A stretch of DNA of 64,000 nucleotides from Symbiodinium natans (Eukaryota > Sar > Dinophyceae > Suessiales > Symbiodiniaceae), in NCBI GenBank assembly GCA_905221605.1, contig CAJNDS010002241.1:460820-524819 (forward strand), in the 5' to 3' direction. A program made the translations under genes and the position numbers. Position 1 is the stretch's first letter. Each line of letters opens with the position of its first letter. Below the pieces are notes generated by a model. That model was not told where the DNA came from. It made no database searches and was given only the letters and a program-made list of their open reading frames with translations. Below are positions 19,731 to 34,700 of this stretch, in pieces.

Positions 19731-22700
19731 CTGAAGCGGCAAAAGTTTGGGGTTTGTGGGGTTTGGGGTTTAGGGTTTAGGAGTTTAGGGCATTAACTGA
19801 CTGCTATAGAAGACAGAAGCGCAGACGGTTGCCTTTGAAACAACAAGTTTAGGGTGTAGAGGTCGAGGTTTGGGGCAGTGAGCGAGCGAGCGAGAGAGGG
19901 GACAGAGAGAGAGAGAGGGAGCCCTACACCCTAAACCCTGAAAGAGAGAGAGAGAGAGAGAGATATATATATATATATGGAGATGTCGACACAGGCCCTG
20001 AAGCTTTGAGGCTTAAGAGACTTTGACATGTGTGTTTGTTGTGTGGAACCGTTGAAGGGGGGGGGAGCCTGCTCCTGCCCCAAGCAGGTTACAAAGCCTT
20101 CAGGGTTTAATAAAGTTGGAGCCCTAAACCGTAAACCCGAAACCCCCAAAACCCCAAACCCTAAACCCCTTTAGGGTTTTCGGGTTTGGGGCCCCAAACA
20201 CCGAGATCCCGTCGCCAACTCCTCTGGGGCTTCTGCAAAGGTCCTCATCCACTCCGCCGCCGTTGGGAGAGCACCAGCAGAGCGGAGTGTGATAAAGTTG
20301 AGGTACTCCTGTTATAGGGCCCTTAGGGTTTAGGGTTTAGGGCTTAGGGCTTAGGGTTTAAGGGAGGGGGTTCAAGTGGGGGTATGCAACCCAAGGTTCC
20401 CTAATAATCCCCACTACTCCCTAAGGCTCCCGAAGCTTCGTTCAGGTTTTCCGGGTACCTCCCCCCCACATCCTCCCTCCCTCATGGACCCTCTAATCCT
20501 GGCTGTTGGAGTGCTGGGGTTTAGGGTTTAGGGGTTTAGGGTTTAGGGGTTTAAGGGTTTAAGTGTTCAGGGTTTAGGGGTTTAAGTTTAGGGGTACTGG
20601 TTTTTACGTATAGGATCTAGGGTACGGCTCCATGCCTCTACGCTCTACGCACTCACCCGATGCGGTCATGTAAAGCAGCTGGTATTAGTACCAGCCTGAA
20701 ACCCCTAAACCCGAAAGCCTAAACCCTAAACCCTAAACCCTAACCCCACAGTAAGTCGTATTGAGAGCTTCGCTCTTCACCGCTGCCTTCATCTGTCGAC
20801 GGAATGATGGGCGTGGCTCTGCAGACCCAGTTTCAGGTGTGGGGTTTCGGAGAGCAAGGGGGTTCGGAATTTTATAAGCACTGACCCTACACCTCAAACA
20901 CCATGCGCCCACCATTAGCCCAAGTAAACAACCTCAAAACCTAAAAAAACACCCTAAACCCTCAACCCACCGTAAACCCCAACCCTAAACCCACATTCCG
21001 AAATCCTGAATCCCCCGACAACCCTAAGCCGGGCCGTCCTCGAACGTCTGTCGTGTTGCTGCGTCCAACTCCTGCGCCTCCATGTACCTGAGCGAATATA
21101 CAGCTGCAAGCCCTAAACCCTCAACCCTAACCCCTCAACTCTAAACCCCAAACCCTCAACCCTAAACCCTGAAGAACTGCCCAGATACTCTCGGCAAAGA
21201 GGGATCACTCCTGGCCGCTCTAGGGACTCATCATTTCCAAAAAATCAGGGGCTTTAGGGACCCTAAACCCTAAACCCTAAACCCTAAACCCTAAACCCTA
21301 AACCCTAAACCCTAAACCCTTTTAGGGGCTTCATGGTTTCGGGCTTGGGGTTTTGTGGGGTTTAGGGCTTGGATGTTCAGGGGTTCTTTCAGGGGCTTTA
21401 GGGAACCTAAACCCTAAACCCTAAACCCTAAACCCTAAACCCTAAACCCTAAACCCTAAACCCTACGATCCATGCGTCGGGTGTTGAGTTTAGGGGCTCC
21501 GGGGTGTTAGAGGCTTGGGGTTGATGGGTTGCAGGGCTTTGAGGGGTTTAGGGTTCAACCCTAAACCCTAAACCCTAAACCCTAAACCCTAAACCCTAAA
21601 CCCTAAACCCTAAACCCTAAACCCAAAGAGGGTAAGTTCCAAAGCAGAAGTCCTGCGAACTGCTCGTTGCCGTTGAGGATCTCGTACACGGACATGCGCT
21701 GATACCTCAAGCCGGTGTGACCCACAGATCATCGATCCCAAGACGCCTTCCCTAACCTTTTTCCTTTCTAAGTTTAGGGGCCCTTTTAGGGCTTATAGGC
21801 CCTAAACCCTCAACCCTAGCAACCCAACTATGACACCTCAAATCCGCAATCCGGCCACCCCAAAGCCTAAGCCCTACATCCTCAACCTCTGAGGTTAGTT
21901 ACATGGTCCCTTAGTATGGGCCCTTACATGGGAGCCCATGATATACCCCTCATATACCCTCTACAACCCAAGGGCCCATACATCAGAACCCTTGAAAGGA
22001 GGTACGGGTGCCCTTTCTTGTGTCTCGGGGCTTAGAAGGGGAACCTAAACCCAAAAAAAGGGACGAAGGGCCTACACTGCGCCCTAGTCAGCCCTCAACC
22101 CCAAACCCTATAGAGCCTAAGTCCGCAATCAGTCAACCTAAGCCCTGAACCCTACGTCTTCAGCCTTGCCCTAAACCCTAACCCTAAACCCTAAACCCTC
22201 TAAACTCGCAATCGATCAACCCTAAACCCTAAACCCTAAACCCTAAACCCTAAACCCTGACTCCCCAAGAGCTGGGTGCGCAGACTTGGCTTCGCCTGCA
22301 TCTTCCCAGCAGTTGGTTCCTTACGTCTCCAGGTTTAGGGTTTAAGGTTTAGGGTTTAGGGTTTAGATAATAAGGGCACCCTGTCTTGGGGCTGGCTACT
22401 TTAGAACGGAACCTTGTTCAAAAAAAGGGAAAAGGGTACCACTGGCCTACCAAGAGCAACCCGGGTTCGGGGGCTGAAGGGGTTTAGGCTTTGGGGGTTT
22501 AGGGTTTAGGGTTTAGGGTTCACGGTTTAGGGTTTAGGGTGAGTTTCAAGATGTCATCAGGGACCTCTGCGAGTCTAGTGTTTAGAGGGTGGGGGTGAGG
22601 CTTGAGGGGCAAAAAAAAGCTAAGCGATCCACTTTCTGCAACATCAGGAGGTTAAAGAAGCGAGGGAGCCTGGGAATTCTTGTAACTAAGTTGGCCCCTC

Positions 22701-25700
22701 AAACCCTCTGAAACGTATTCTAACTAAATAAGATCCTCTTAAATCAAAAAAGGGAACAACAAAAACATCGCAAGGGGCCTAACTAGATAACCATCGGCAA
22801 CCAAAGGTTCGGAACCAGAAGAGCTCCCTGGTGCAGGCGGAACGACGTCCTGCCACGGTCATGTTCTCCTGCGTTGAAGGTTTGCTTGGATTGGGCTTTC
22901 GGTCTGAGGGCTTGCTTGGGGTGAAGGCTAAGGAATGGGGTTTGGGATTTAGGGTTTAGGGCTTGCGATGTTCCCCCTTCTACTATATCGCATGTCCTTC
23001 ATAGGGATTATAGTACCCCCAATTAGAATCCCTATTAAGGACTGTTCGGATCCCAAGTTTAGGGCTTAGGGGTCTAGGGGTCAGGGTGAAGCAAGAAACC
23101 CCCATCTTTCTTGTCCATGAACTCTTCCTGAAGCTGGAGGTAGGGTTGAGGGAGGGGCATCTTGGTCGACCCAAGGTTTTTCGTCTTGGGGTTTAGGGTT
23201 GAGGGCTTTGGGTTAGGGGCCGGTGGTTTGGGGTTCAAGCAATGGACTCTTGTTGGTAGGCTGACCCCAGCCAGGAATAACGACAACTGCTGCCATGATT
23301 TACGGCAAGCCCCCGACCCCCATGTCGACCCTAACGGAACGAAAACTCCCAGAACCCCTGAACCTCCAGACTCTAGTCCCCAAACCCAAACGCCATCAAG
23401 CCATAATGAAGTCCCTAAACCCTAAACCCTAAACCCTAAACCCTAAACCCTAAACCCTAAACCCTAAACCCTAAACCCTAAACCCTAAACCCTAAACCCT
23501 AAACCCTAAACCCTAAACCCTAAACGGTCCTCAACCTTGGACATGGGGATGCGGAGGTCCAGCTTCAAATCGAGAATGGCGCGGGACACCATGACGATGA
23601 AGCCTCGCTGCTACGAATTCGTTTCGTAGGACTCCACACTCCTGTCCCCGCGCTCCTAATATAGGGGCCTGTATGATTAGAATAGGCTTTTGGGGGGGTA
23701 TTATAGTAAAACATATGCAGGGACCCTCTAAGGGAATAACATCAGTAATTATTCCGACCCCTGTATTACACTCACCCCTTTCCCCTCAAGTTCGCCACAG
23801 TGATGAAACAATTGCCAGTAACTACCAGTAGCGTGGGGAAAGGGGAGGTGGGTTGGGGGGTATCCCTAAACCCTAAACCCTAAACCCTATAAGGACGAGG
23901 AGGAAGAGGGTCCTCTGTTTGGGTTCCTAGGAGGGGCTCTTGGGTGTAAAAAGGGTGAAGGGACCATGCAACTACCCCAAGAAGATTCTTGGTAGGGAGT
24001 GATAAATGCTCCAAAAATAGATCTTTGAATGAATGCAAACATACCCTTCCTTTGTGAAAAAATGCCATAGAGCTCAGCACCTGTTCAGGGTTTAGTGTTT
24101 AGGGTTCTCGGTTTCGGGTTCAGAGTTGAGGGTCTAGGGTTCCGGGTTTTAAAGTTTAGGGCCCTAAAGCCTCAAGCCCTACAATCTTGAACTCTCACCG
24201 AAGCGGCTGATGAAGGCGGCGTTCCTCAGTAGCCCAGTGCCCACATCACAACGAGACCAGCGCACCCCCCCCATCCCCATATATTTTAGGCTGTTGTCTG
24301 TCTGCGGGTTGCCTCAACCCTCATCGAACCCTAAGCAAACACCCCGAAACAAAAAGAAGAAGAAGAAGAAGCAGAAGAAGTGATTCCTGAACCCTAATTA
24401 TAAACCCAAAGCCCTGATCCCTGAACCTTAAACCCTAAAACCTGCACCCTAAACCCTATAAACCCTAAACCCTAAACCCCAAACCCTGAACCACAAGCCG
24501 TCCCAGGAGCCTTCGTAGCCCAGCAACCATCTCATAATACGGGTGCCCTGGTGCCCGCCCCCCACCAAACCCTAAACCCTAAACCCTAAACCCTAAACCC
24601 TAAACCACCAAGGAGCTCAAAATCCGTCATTTGCAGCTCCATGGATCGGAACTCCACGCGCCAACCTCTTGCTTGCGAGTCGATTGGGGGGGGGGGGGAG
24701 TGGGGTTTAGGGTTTAGGGTTTAGGGGTTAGGGGTTAGGGTTCAGGGCTAAGGGTTGTCAAGATCGCGGGCACTAAGCTTGAGGCTTTTGAGGCTTGCGG
24801 ACGAAGGCCCAGACTTTGGCGCCAATCTTCGGGGATACATACAAGGGTGTACGTAGGGTTTAGGGTTTAAGGTTTAGGGTTTATATAGGGGTTCTGGGTT
24901 ACGTGATTTGCGTGTAAGGCTTGGGGTTCGGGTTTGGGGTTTCGGGCGCTCCTGCCCTTGGTGCTCAAGAGCAAGCGCACCATGGCCCGAGCGGCGGCAA
25001 GACCCAAGGGATGGGGCTAAGGGTTTAGGGTTTATGGTTTAGGGTTTAGGGTTTAGGGTTTAGGGTTTAGGATTCAGGGGTAAAGGTTTGGGTCTACAGA
25101 ATCCCAATCCTTTGGAACCCGAAGCCCCATGCTCCTTAAAAGAAGAACCGTTTGGGCGTCAACTCCAAAAACCCTTGGGCTTTGTTACGCTGTGAACAAT
25201 GCCCTACACTCCCAGACCTAAACCGCTTCGGGACGCAGATTGAAATCCTAAACTCGGAAAAAAAACCGTTTGAAGCCCTTGTCTCTGGGCCCTTGAGAGC
25301 CTAAACCCTGAACCCCAAACCCTAAACCCTGAACCCCAAAGCCTAAACCCTAAACCACAAACCCCAGACCCTAAACCTCGAACCCTAAACCCCAAACCCC
25401 AAACACTAAACCCCAAACCCTAAACCCCGAACCCTAAACCCTAAACCCCAAACCCTAAACCCCACACCCTAACCCTAAACCCTAAACCCCAAACCCTAAA
25501 CCCCGAACCCTAAACCCCAAACCCTAAACCCCAAACCCTAAATCCCAAACTCCCACAACTTGCAGGCCGCAGCGGCCGATGTGGTCGGAGTCCACGTTGC
25601 TGAGCTGGCCCTGCTGCGTGGGCTTCTGATTCGGAAGGCCTAAACCCTAAACCCTAAACCCTAAACCCTAAACCCCAAACCCTAAACCCTAAACCCTAAA

Positions 25701-28698
25701 CCCTAAACCCCAAACCCTAAACCCTAAACCCTAAACCCTAAACCCCAAGAAGCAATGCTAACCTCGGACTCGGGAACTTAGGGTGTCGGATTGGGCATCC
25801 CGGAGTTGAAGGAAGCCTTAAACCCTCTAAACCCTCTAAACCCTAAGAAGGTTTAGGGTTTAGGGTTTAGGGTTTAGGGTTTAGGGTTTAGGGTTTAGGG
25901 TTTAGGGTTTAGGGTTTAGGGTTTAGGGTTTAGGGTACCCTGTGCCCTATAGGCCCTGTTTCCCAAAGCCGGCCTTGTGGGGAGGAGGAGGCTTCCAGCG
26001 GAGGGACTGCCAGTTGGTGGACTGGATGTTCTCCCAGTGGTCGATGTCGCCTTACTTAGGGTTTATAGGGTTTAGGGTTTAGTTTAGGGTTTAGGGTTTA
26101 TAATAGGGCTTATGGTTAGGGGGGTTGCAGGGTTTAGAGGGTTTCTAGGGTTCAGGGGCTTACGGATTTTTGGCAGGGGGCCCCCTGAGTTCCTCCTTGT
26201 GGCTGACCTTTGAGGGCCCTCAGGCCCCTAAACCTAAGCCTGCCAATCTCTTCGGTGCCAGAGAGAGACCCTTGGAGAAAACATGAAACCCTAAACCCTA
26301 AACCCTAAACCCTCTTTTACTTGAAAGGGTTTCTGTGGGAACCAGAAAAGGAAATACAGCGAATAAGAATCCCAACTCGGGGTCCGCGCCCTCCGACTCC
26401 AAACCCTGCATCCCACATGAGCCCTACACTCGAGACAAATGTAGAAACGCTTCAAATACACCCCAGACCTGAAAAAAAACCTAAACCCTAAACCCTAAAC
26501 CCTACACCCTAAACCCTAAACACAAAAAAAATCTACATGCTAAACAGTTCAAAAGGCCAAACCTTCCCTAAATGAATCCAACACTCGAAAAGTTCAACGA
26601 AGCCCCAAACCTTACAGACTAAACCCTGCGTGAGCCCTCTTCTGCATTGAACTAAACCCCAAACCTCATGAACTAAATCCTCAACCCTGAATGAGCATCA
26701 GTCCCCCAGGGCCCTAGGGTTTATGGGGTTTAGGGCTCAACCCAACCCTGAAACCTAAACCCTAAGCCCTAAGCCCTAAACCCTAAACCCTAAACCCTAA
26801 ATCACTAAACCCTAAACCTAAACCCTAAACTACACAGCAGGTTGCGGCTGTCGTCCAGCTCCACGCGGTCTGCGAAGATCACCTGAATTTGGCAGCCCCC
26901 CCTTTGGGGTTTAGGGTTTATGTTTAGGGTGTAGGGTGTAGGGTGTAGGGTGTAGGGTTTAGGGTTTAGGGTTTAGGGTTTAGGGTTTAGGGTTTAGGGT
27001 TTAGGGTTTAGCTTGCGATCCTGTTGGAGTTTGGGGGCCCAAGGATCCAGAAACTAACCCCAGATTATTACCTAGAGGTTTTGTTGGGAGCTGTTTAGGG
27101 GCGTAGATCAGATGCTCGTTGGGTTCAGTGACGAAGCTGTCCGGCTTCCTGTGGGACTACCTGCCTTAAGGCGGTTTGTAAGGTACCCCAAAAACAAACA
27201 AGGACAAGGAACATACACATACACAAGACGTAACAGATATTTGTACACGTAAATACAGACATACACACATATGCATACCCTTGTTTTGGGGTGGGGACTG
27301 CGAGTCACACCATAAACCCTAAACCCTAAACCCTAAACCCCAAAGCATAGGCTACCCGCAGCCCTCTGCGCGACCGTCGTGCCCTCCAAGTGGCGAGCGG
27401 ATCCCGAGCGAAAAGGTGGGCAATGTGCGTGGCAAGCACCTGCCAGAACAGTTGAGGGTTTAGGGTTTATGGCCAGTTTCGGGTTTAGGGTTTAGGGTTG
27501 AGGGTATGGGGGTTTTGGGGTTTGGGGTTTGGGGTTTAGCTTCACGCCGACACAACTCGGGTAGGTTTGGAGGGGGCCCTAAAACAATTAATTGTTTTAT
27601 GGCTTTCTCTGTATTATATGATTAAGGGTGTAATCATGATCAAAACTTATATTCGAACCTACCCCCGACACAAGGGAGTGGACAAGGTTGATGTTGTCTA
27701 CTGTCTACATGTGATAAACCTACCATCGAAGCTCTAAACCCAAAGAAGCCTCCACTCGCAAGCCCAAGTCCTAAGCCCTACACGCCCACAACAAGCCCTC
27801 AATGCACAAAGTGAGCTTCAGGCTAAGGGCGCGGTTTAGGGTTTAGGGTAAAGAATCTACATGGAGAGGCCCCGCCCTTAGTTATGAGTAGAGCTATAAG
27901 GACCCTAAACTAGTTGCTCTAGTAAGGGGACCCCCTCTTCGTAAGGTTTAGGGAGAACAAGGCTCAAGCTGTTCATGTACATGCACAGGCTCTTTATCCG
28001 AAGGCTCTAAGCATTGTGGGCCTCTGCCGCCCCTGCCCCGCAAGCCAGAGCCCTACACCCCAAAACCCTAAAGACCCCGAGGGTTTAGGGTTCAGGGTTT
28101 AGGGTTTAGGGTTCCAAAAAGCTGGAACATCCTTATCCCCATAACCCCAAAGGTACACTAAAAAGTTAATCCCAGCTCTAATTATCCTTAAACCATGTTC
28201 CAACTGTCTGGAGTTTGCTGTAGCCCTTGAACTCTGAAAGCTCTGAACCAAGGCCCAACATGTCAATTCTTAAGCAAAAAACTCCCTGAGCCCTGAACTG
28301 TGGACAATCCCTAGGATCATGTCTTAGCGCACACTGAATAGGGCCCTTACATGCTGAACACCCCGCGAAAAGATTTCAGTCAGTAAGCCGTAAACCGATT
28401 AAACTCTAAGGCATCAAACGCCCAACCCTGTAAGCTTCTTAAAACACTATACAGTATAAAGAAGGAAGCCCACACCCTAAACCCTAGACCCTAGACCCTA
28501 GACCCTAGACCCTAGACCCTAAACCCTAAACCCTAAACCCTAAACCCTATGCCTCGTCGACCCCAGCTTCACGCAGCCGGTCCAAGTGACCTCCAAAAAG
28601 GGGGGGGGGGGGGGGGGGGGCGAGGGTGGGGGGGAGGGGGGGTAATATGGGATATTTATGGGATATTCGGGGCGCAAGCCCCACCCCAAAACAAAAAC

Positions 28699-28730
<32 letters not shown>

Positions 28731-31700
28731 TGTCTCTGTGTATATGTATGTGTATAGGAAAGTGTAGGGCTTTGGGCTTGGGATGTATATGCATATACAT
28801 GTATATGTTTTATGTAGGTTCATGTGTCGATGATTTCACTTCGTCACGGTCTGAGGCCGGCAAATGGGAAACCACAACGAGGCTCAATGCTTATAGGGTT
28901 CTGAAGGGAGGGGGGGGTTCAAGGGGTGTATCTCACCCAAGGTTCCCCAATACTCCCCACTACTCCCTAAGGCTCCCTAAGCTTCCCTAAGGTGGCCTGA
29001 ATCCTAAACCTTGAACCCCAACACAACCCTAAGTGATGAGCCCTATGTAAGCCTAGATCCCGAGGTTCAGGGTCTCGGGTTTGGGGTTCAGGGTCCAGGG
29101 CCTAAACCCCGCCTTCTTCGAAAACCATCGGCAGGTCGTTGAAGCGTGCTGAGTCCTGACAGATGTACCCAATCATGTTTAGACTCGCAGCTATACTACA
29201 GACAGGTTCATATGGGCATTTCCCAAAATAGGGGCACCCCTTTTACACCCAAAATGGAATAGAATCCCTTGAAGGGGCCCCACAAAAGAGGATACCCCGA
29301 TTCTCGGAAACCCCCCCCAGATAAGGACTAAAACTTATTGAAAGACTACGGGGAGGTCTCTGACACACATACTCTAGAAGGGGTTCTGTTTCCTTCACCA
29401 AAAGTCTTCAGTTTCCAAGAACCAGCAAGCCGAAGATCGGGTTTAGGGTCGATTCTTTGGCTGACGTGGGGCTGGTTTCGAGTTCCCTGGGCCGAAGGTG
29501 CCATGGATAATGGCATAGATGCTCATTCTTCTCTTTCCCTGCATTTTGGCCATTTGGGGGGGGGTTTATAGGGGACCCCGAAAATAGACCCCCAAGCAGA
29601 AGGATTCCCTGATAATGAGGACCCCAATAAGGTACCCCGAATTTCGGAAACCCCCTAAACCCTAAACCCTAAACCCTAAACCCTAAACCCTAAACCCTAA
29701 ACCCATATTTGGGCATGTGGGGATGGTCTTGGTGGGGTTGAAGGCCAGTGGATCCTCGCCGATGTAGCAGTCCACACTGTCATACCGAGACTTGCGCAAG
29801 GGCGTGGTAGCGGACCTAGGCAGCGAAGAACATCCCTAAACCCTAAACCCTAAACCCTAAACCCTAAACCCTGAACCCTAACCCTAAATCCTACGGTCCA
29901 TGAGTTGTTAAACGGCTTGGGTTTTATCAGGCTTTGTGGCCAGGACTTGCAGGAGTCCGGTGTCATTCAGGGAAGAGCACCCTGGACATCTCTTTGCCCT
30001 ACAAGGAGGGTTTAGGGTTTAGGGTAGGGTTTAGGGTTGGGTTTAGGGTTTGGTTTAGGGTTTAGGATATCTGTACTTAAAACTATATTAGGGGCACTTG
30101 AGGGGGGGCCTTATAAGTGGGATATAAGTACAGTTGCAATGTGCTTCATCAGTGCCATGAACCTGCACCTAAGCCGGAGCTCTTCTTGGATCCCGCCTGC
30201 TACAAATGTTACGTGAACTTGCTCTCCCTGAAGAAAGGTAGCCAACTTAAAAAATATGGTGGTTTACGATAATAAAAAAAGGGCCCCGAATAGACCCCCA
30301 ATATATTAGGATCCCCTTACAGTAAGGACCCCAATAAGGTATCCGTACTATCGTAAACCCCCATATGTGCTTTCAGGATGTAGGGTTGGGGCGTAGGGTT
30401 CAAAACCCGGCGTTTTGGGGTTCGGGGTGGAGGCCCTAAAGCCTAATAACCCTAAGCCCTGAAACTCGAACTCCCAAACCCTGGAACCCCAAACCCTAGA
30501 TACTAGAAACCCTAGCATCTGGCAACCCTAAACACTAAACTCTACACTCTAAACCCTAAACCCTAAACCCTAAACCCTAAGCCCTAAACCCTAAGCCCTA
30601 AGCCCTAAACCCTGAACCCTAAACCCTAAACCCTAAGCCCTAAACCCTAAACCCTAAACCCTAAACCCTAAACTCATCTGAGCGCCCCGGCCCCGCGAGG
30701 CGCTCGTCGCCGGTGCTACTGCCGACGCTGCGCTCTGCAGAGGTTCGGTCGTCCACGGATCTGGTCGCGTTTCGTTAGGGTTTGGGGTTTGGGGTTTGGG
30801 GTTTAGGGTTTAGGGTTTAGGGTTTAGGAGGGTTTAGGGTGGTTTAGGGCTTAGGGTTTAGGGTTTAGGGTTTAGGGTTTGGGGTTTCGGGTTTAGGGGT
30901 TATAGGTAGGCGCTAAGGGTCCATGTACCTAAATAGGGGATACTTGGGCCTTAAAGTACTTCCTATGTAGGGACTTTTGGGCCCAAGTGTGTAATAATGA
31001 GGTACATGGACCTTTAGGGTAAAGCTACATAACAACGCTGAAACCAAGAGCAGCTTCACTTACCCTCTACACCCTAAACCCACAAGTCTGTATCCCCCCC
31101 TTGAAAAGCGTTCTCAAAGTGCTTGCATTGAAACGGAGGTCTGCCCCTAATCCGCCTCAGACCACCGAACGAAGAAGGGCTTAGGGTATTGACATGAAAA
31201 CGAACCAGACGAACTGCTGAATCCCTACTGTCGGAAAATCTCTGTCGCAAGACTTCTGTCCAGGGCTGCCACCCTCACCCTCTAAAAGCCTAGACCCAAA
31301 GAATACAACCCTAAACCCTAAACCCTATGAACCCTCACACCAAGATGCTGGGCAATCTGGCCCCAGCGCACGTCGTCATCGCCTGCAAAGCGTGGGTTTG
31401 CTAGGCGCCTCAGACTTATCATGTTCGGAAACCTTCAGTCCTAAACCCTATTCACCTTAGGCTCTTTTGCTAGAACCCTCCCGAGGTCGTGTCAGTGGAA
31501 GGTCTGCATATGGCATGGGCTTAAGTAGGAAGGGGAGGTTTCTGCAAAGGCACTTGGAGAGGGTTTGCCGGGTAAAAGTTTCAGAGGTTCTGTCGTTTAG
31601 GCCTTTGCCTTTGCATTAAGGGGCTTAGTTTAGGGTTAACGGCCTATTTCGGATAAGGCTTGGGGACTACGCCTTTATGTTGTACCACCACCTGCACCCT

Positions 31701-34700
31701 TCAAAGACTTCAGAATCAGTTGAAGGTCGCGACTCTCCCAGCGTGCTTTGGGGTTCAGGGCTTAGGGCTTGGGGTTTAGGAGTTATATACCCTATAATTC
31801 CAAAGCCCTCTAAACCGCTAAGCTCCCAAACCCCAAACCACGAAATCCTCTCAAAACCAGCAACCCTGAGCCCCCGAAGTCTACAAGAAGGGGCCCCCCT
31901 AGTTATAAGCAGAGTTATAAGGACCCTAAACTGGATCATAAGGATCCTTGCCTGGGTCAAAAAGTCCCTTAACTTGAATTGAAAAAGTAAGGGAGCCCCC
32001 GAAGTGGCCCCGAAGTCTACAGGCTTTAACTGTAGAAGCTAAATCCGGATTCCTAAGCTCCAAAGGGTTTAGAGTTTAGAGTTTAGGGTTTAGGGTTAGG
32101 GCTTAGGGTGTAGGGTTTAGGGTAGTTTAGGGTTTAGGAATCCGTTTGAGAGAACCTGTATGGTCACTCCTCTACACCGTGGTCCCTTTTGGGTTCCTTA
32201 TGACAAAGGCGGCCCCTCTCATTCAGAGTACCCCAAAAAAAGGACCCTAAACCCTAAACCCTACACCCTAAACCCTAAACCCTAAACCAGAGAGCCGACT
32301 ATATCTCCAGACGGAGGTGCAGATCCATCCCCGCAGGAAGGGCGTGGCGGCAGTGAGGGCAAGCAGCACGGGCGTCAAGGGAGCCAACCTCATGCGCGCG
32401 CTTTTGTGGGACCCCAAACCCTAAACCCTATACCCTAAACCCTAAACCCTAGCTGAACCCTAAACCCTTAAACCATAACTAAACCCTAAATCCCCAACCA
32501 CAAGCACTTAACCCTGAGGGGTTTAGGCTTGAGGCTTTCGGGTTTAGGCTTTATGGGGGCTTTATCAAACCCTGAACCCTAAACCCTGTGAGCCACTTCC
32601 GAGAAGGCGCTGATCATAGAGTCGCCTGGACTCGTCGATGTTGGACGCCTGCATGGTGACCTGCCAGCCGCGTGAAGCATCCGAGGGCTCTTTTTGTGAG
32701 GCTTGGGCTGAGGGTTTAGGGTTTAGGGTTTGGGGGTTTGGGGTTTTATATAGGGTTTAGGGTTTAGGGCATAGGGTTTCGGGTTTAGGACATCAACTGG
32801 CTGGTTCTTAGTAGGGAATGAGGGAATGGGGGTACCCTATGTAATCCCTTAAAGGGTTATATAGGGGCCCTCATTCCCTCTTCAGGGTTCAGGGTCTCAG
32901 AGTCAGAGTTGAGTCTGCAAGGATGCTACTTTGCCACCCCAACAAAGTTAGTAACACAACAACACACAACTCCTGATGTGTCATGCTGCTTGGATTTTTG
33001 GGGGCGAGTATCTGATCCCTGCCTTCCCCACCTAAAGCCTAAACCGTCCTGAGCCCTTCAACCCAAACCACCCCAGCCCTAGATCCCTGAGCTCCCTAAA
33101 CGCCAAACCCTAAACCCTAAACGCCCAAACCCCCCCAAGACCCAAAAGGTTGCAGAGGTGGCAGTGTTGCCGCAGAAAAACTGCTTAGGATGTCGGAGGC
33201 TTCCTGTGGAAACCCCTTTGTCCTTTGTAAGGATTCCATTATATCTTCTATTTGCTGAAGAACCCACAAACAAAAAGACAACAGTACTTATATTGACCAT
33301 GAAAGGACGAATATTTGTCATTGTTTATTTGTGGGCGGGGTTCTTGACGATAGGCAGATCGTAGATATTTGGGGGTAAAAAGGGGGACTCTCATTCTTTT
33401 CGGCAAATGCCATGTGCGAGTGTTCGGGGGCAGAAGCGGGCCATGTTGTTTGTGTAGGATGTTGGGCTTGGGGCTTGGGGCTAACTAGTCAGTTGAGGGA
33501 TTTAGGCTCGTCGGCTCTAGACAAACCCCAAACTTAAACCCTAAACCCTAACCCCAAAGAGTCTAAAATCCGCTACAGACGCCTAAGCCCCCAACCCTCC
33601 TCTAAAACTCAAAACCCCCTTGCAGACCCCTAAGCCCCTAACCCTAAAACCCTAAACCCTCAAACCCCCTAAAAACACCTCAAAGAACTGTAAGCCCCTA
33701 AGCCGCTAAAATCCACAAACAAAACCTTTGCAGACCCCTAAGCCCCTGTCCCTAAACCCTAAACCCTAAACCCTAAACCCTAAACCCTAAACCCTAAACC
33801 CTAAACCCTAAACCCTAAACCCTAAACCCTAAACCCTAAACCCTAAACCCTAAACCCTAAACCCTAAACCCTAAACCCTAAAACCCAGACCTGGAGACAG
33901 GAGGAGCCCATCCCGAAGGGCATGGCATCGGCGTAGACGTGGTCAAGGGCATCCGCCTCCTGGAGCTTTTGGGGGTTTAGGGTTTAGGGTTTAGGGTTTG
34001 GGGTTTAGGGTTTAGGGTTTAGGGTTTGGGGTTTAGGGTTTAGGGCTTGGGGTTTGGGGTTTGGAGTTTGGAGTTTGGGGTTTAGGGTTTAAGGTTTCCA
34101 GCAGAGGGATCCCCCAAAGAGCGCTTTTAGGTTGCTTGGGGGCTGGGGTGTGGGGGCTTGGGTTTTGGGGCATAGGGTCCTAAACCCTAAACCCTAAACC
34201 GCAAACCCTAAACCCTAAACAGTCTTTGGGGAGCACAGCTGCGTGATTCTCAGCCCAAAACTTTTGGACCTTTTGCGGGCCTCTATGACACTGCTTACGG
34301 GTTAGGCTTTGGGTTTAGGGTTTAGGGTTTAGGGTTTAGGGTTTAGGGTTTAGGGTTAGGGTTTAGGGTTTAGGGTTTAGGGTTTAGGGGTTAGGGGTTA
34401 GGGGTTTAGGGGTTTAGGGGTTTAGGGGTTTAGGGTTTAGAGTTGTTCCCTCTAATCCAGAGTGCAGCCATAAAGCGCCTCAGCCTTTCAGTTTAGTGTA
34501 GCATAGGGGCCTAAATAACTAGAATCGGGTTTTGGTGAAAGTATACCGGGATCATAAGGGCGTACAAGCGGCAATCGTTCCGACCCCTCTACTGCATCCC
34601 TAACCTTAAACCCTAACCCTAAACCCTAAAGCTTAATGTTGGATCACAACCTGCCATGTGCAAACTAGCTCCTCGACGCTTCGAGGAATCGCGTTGGATG

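Noticed and set aside
23070-23160. Minus segment LQEEFMDKKDGGFL between GCL exons 29 and 30
   Set aside because: GCL protein is continuous across exons 29 and 30 (KVENM), so there is no room for it; left as intronic.
32290-32410. Plus-strand exon reading TEVQIHPRRKGVAAVRASST
   Set aside because: The antisense frame is GCL exon 17 and fits the neighbouring exons in phase; the plus frame is a shadow.
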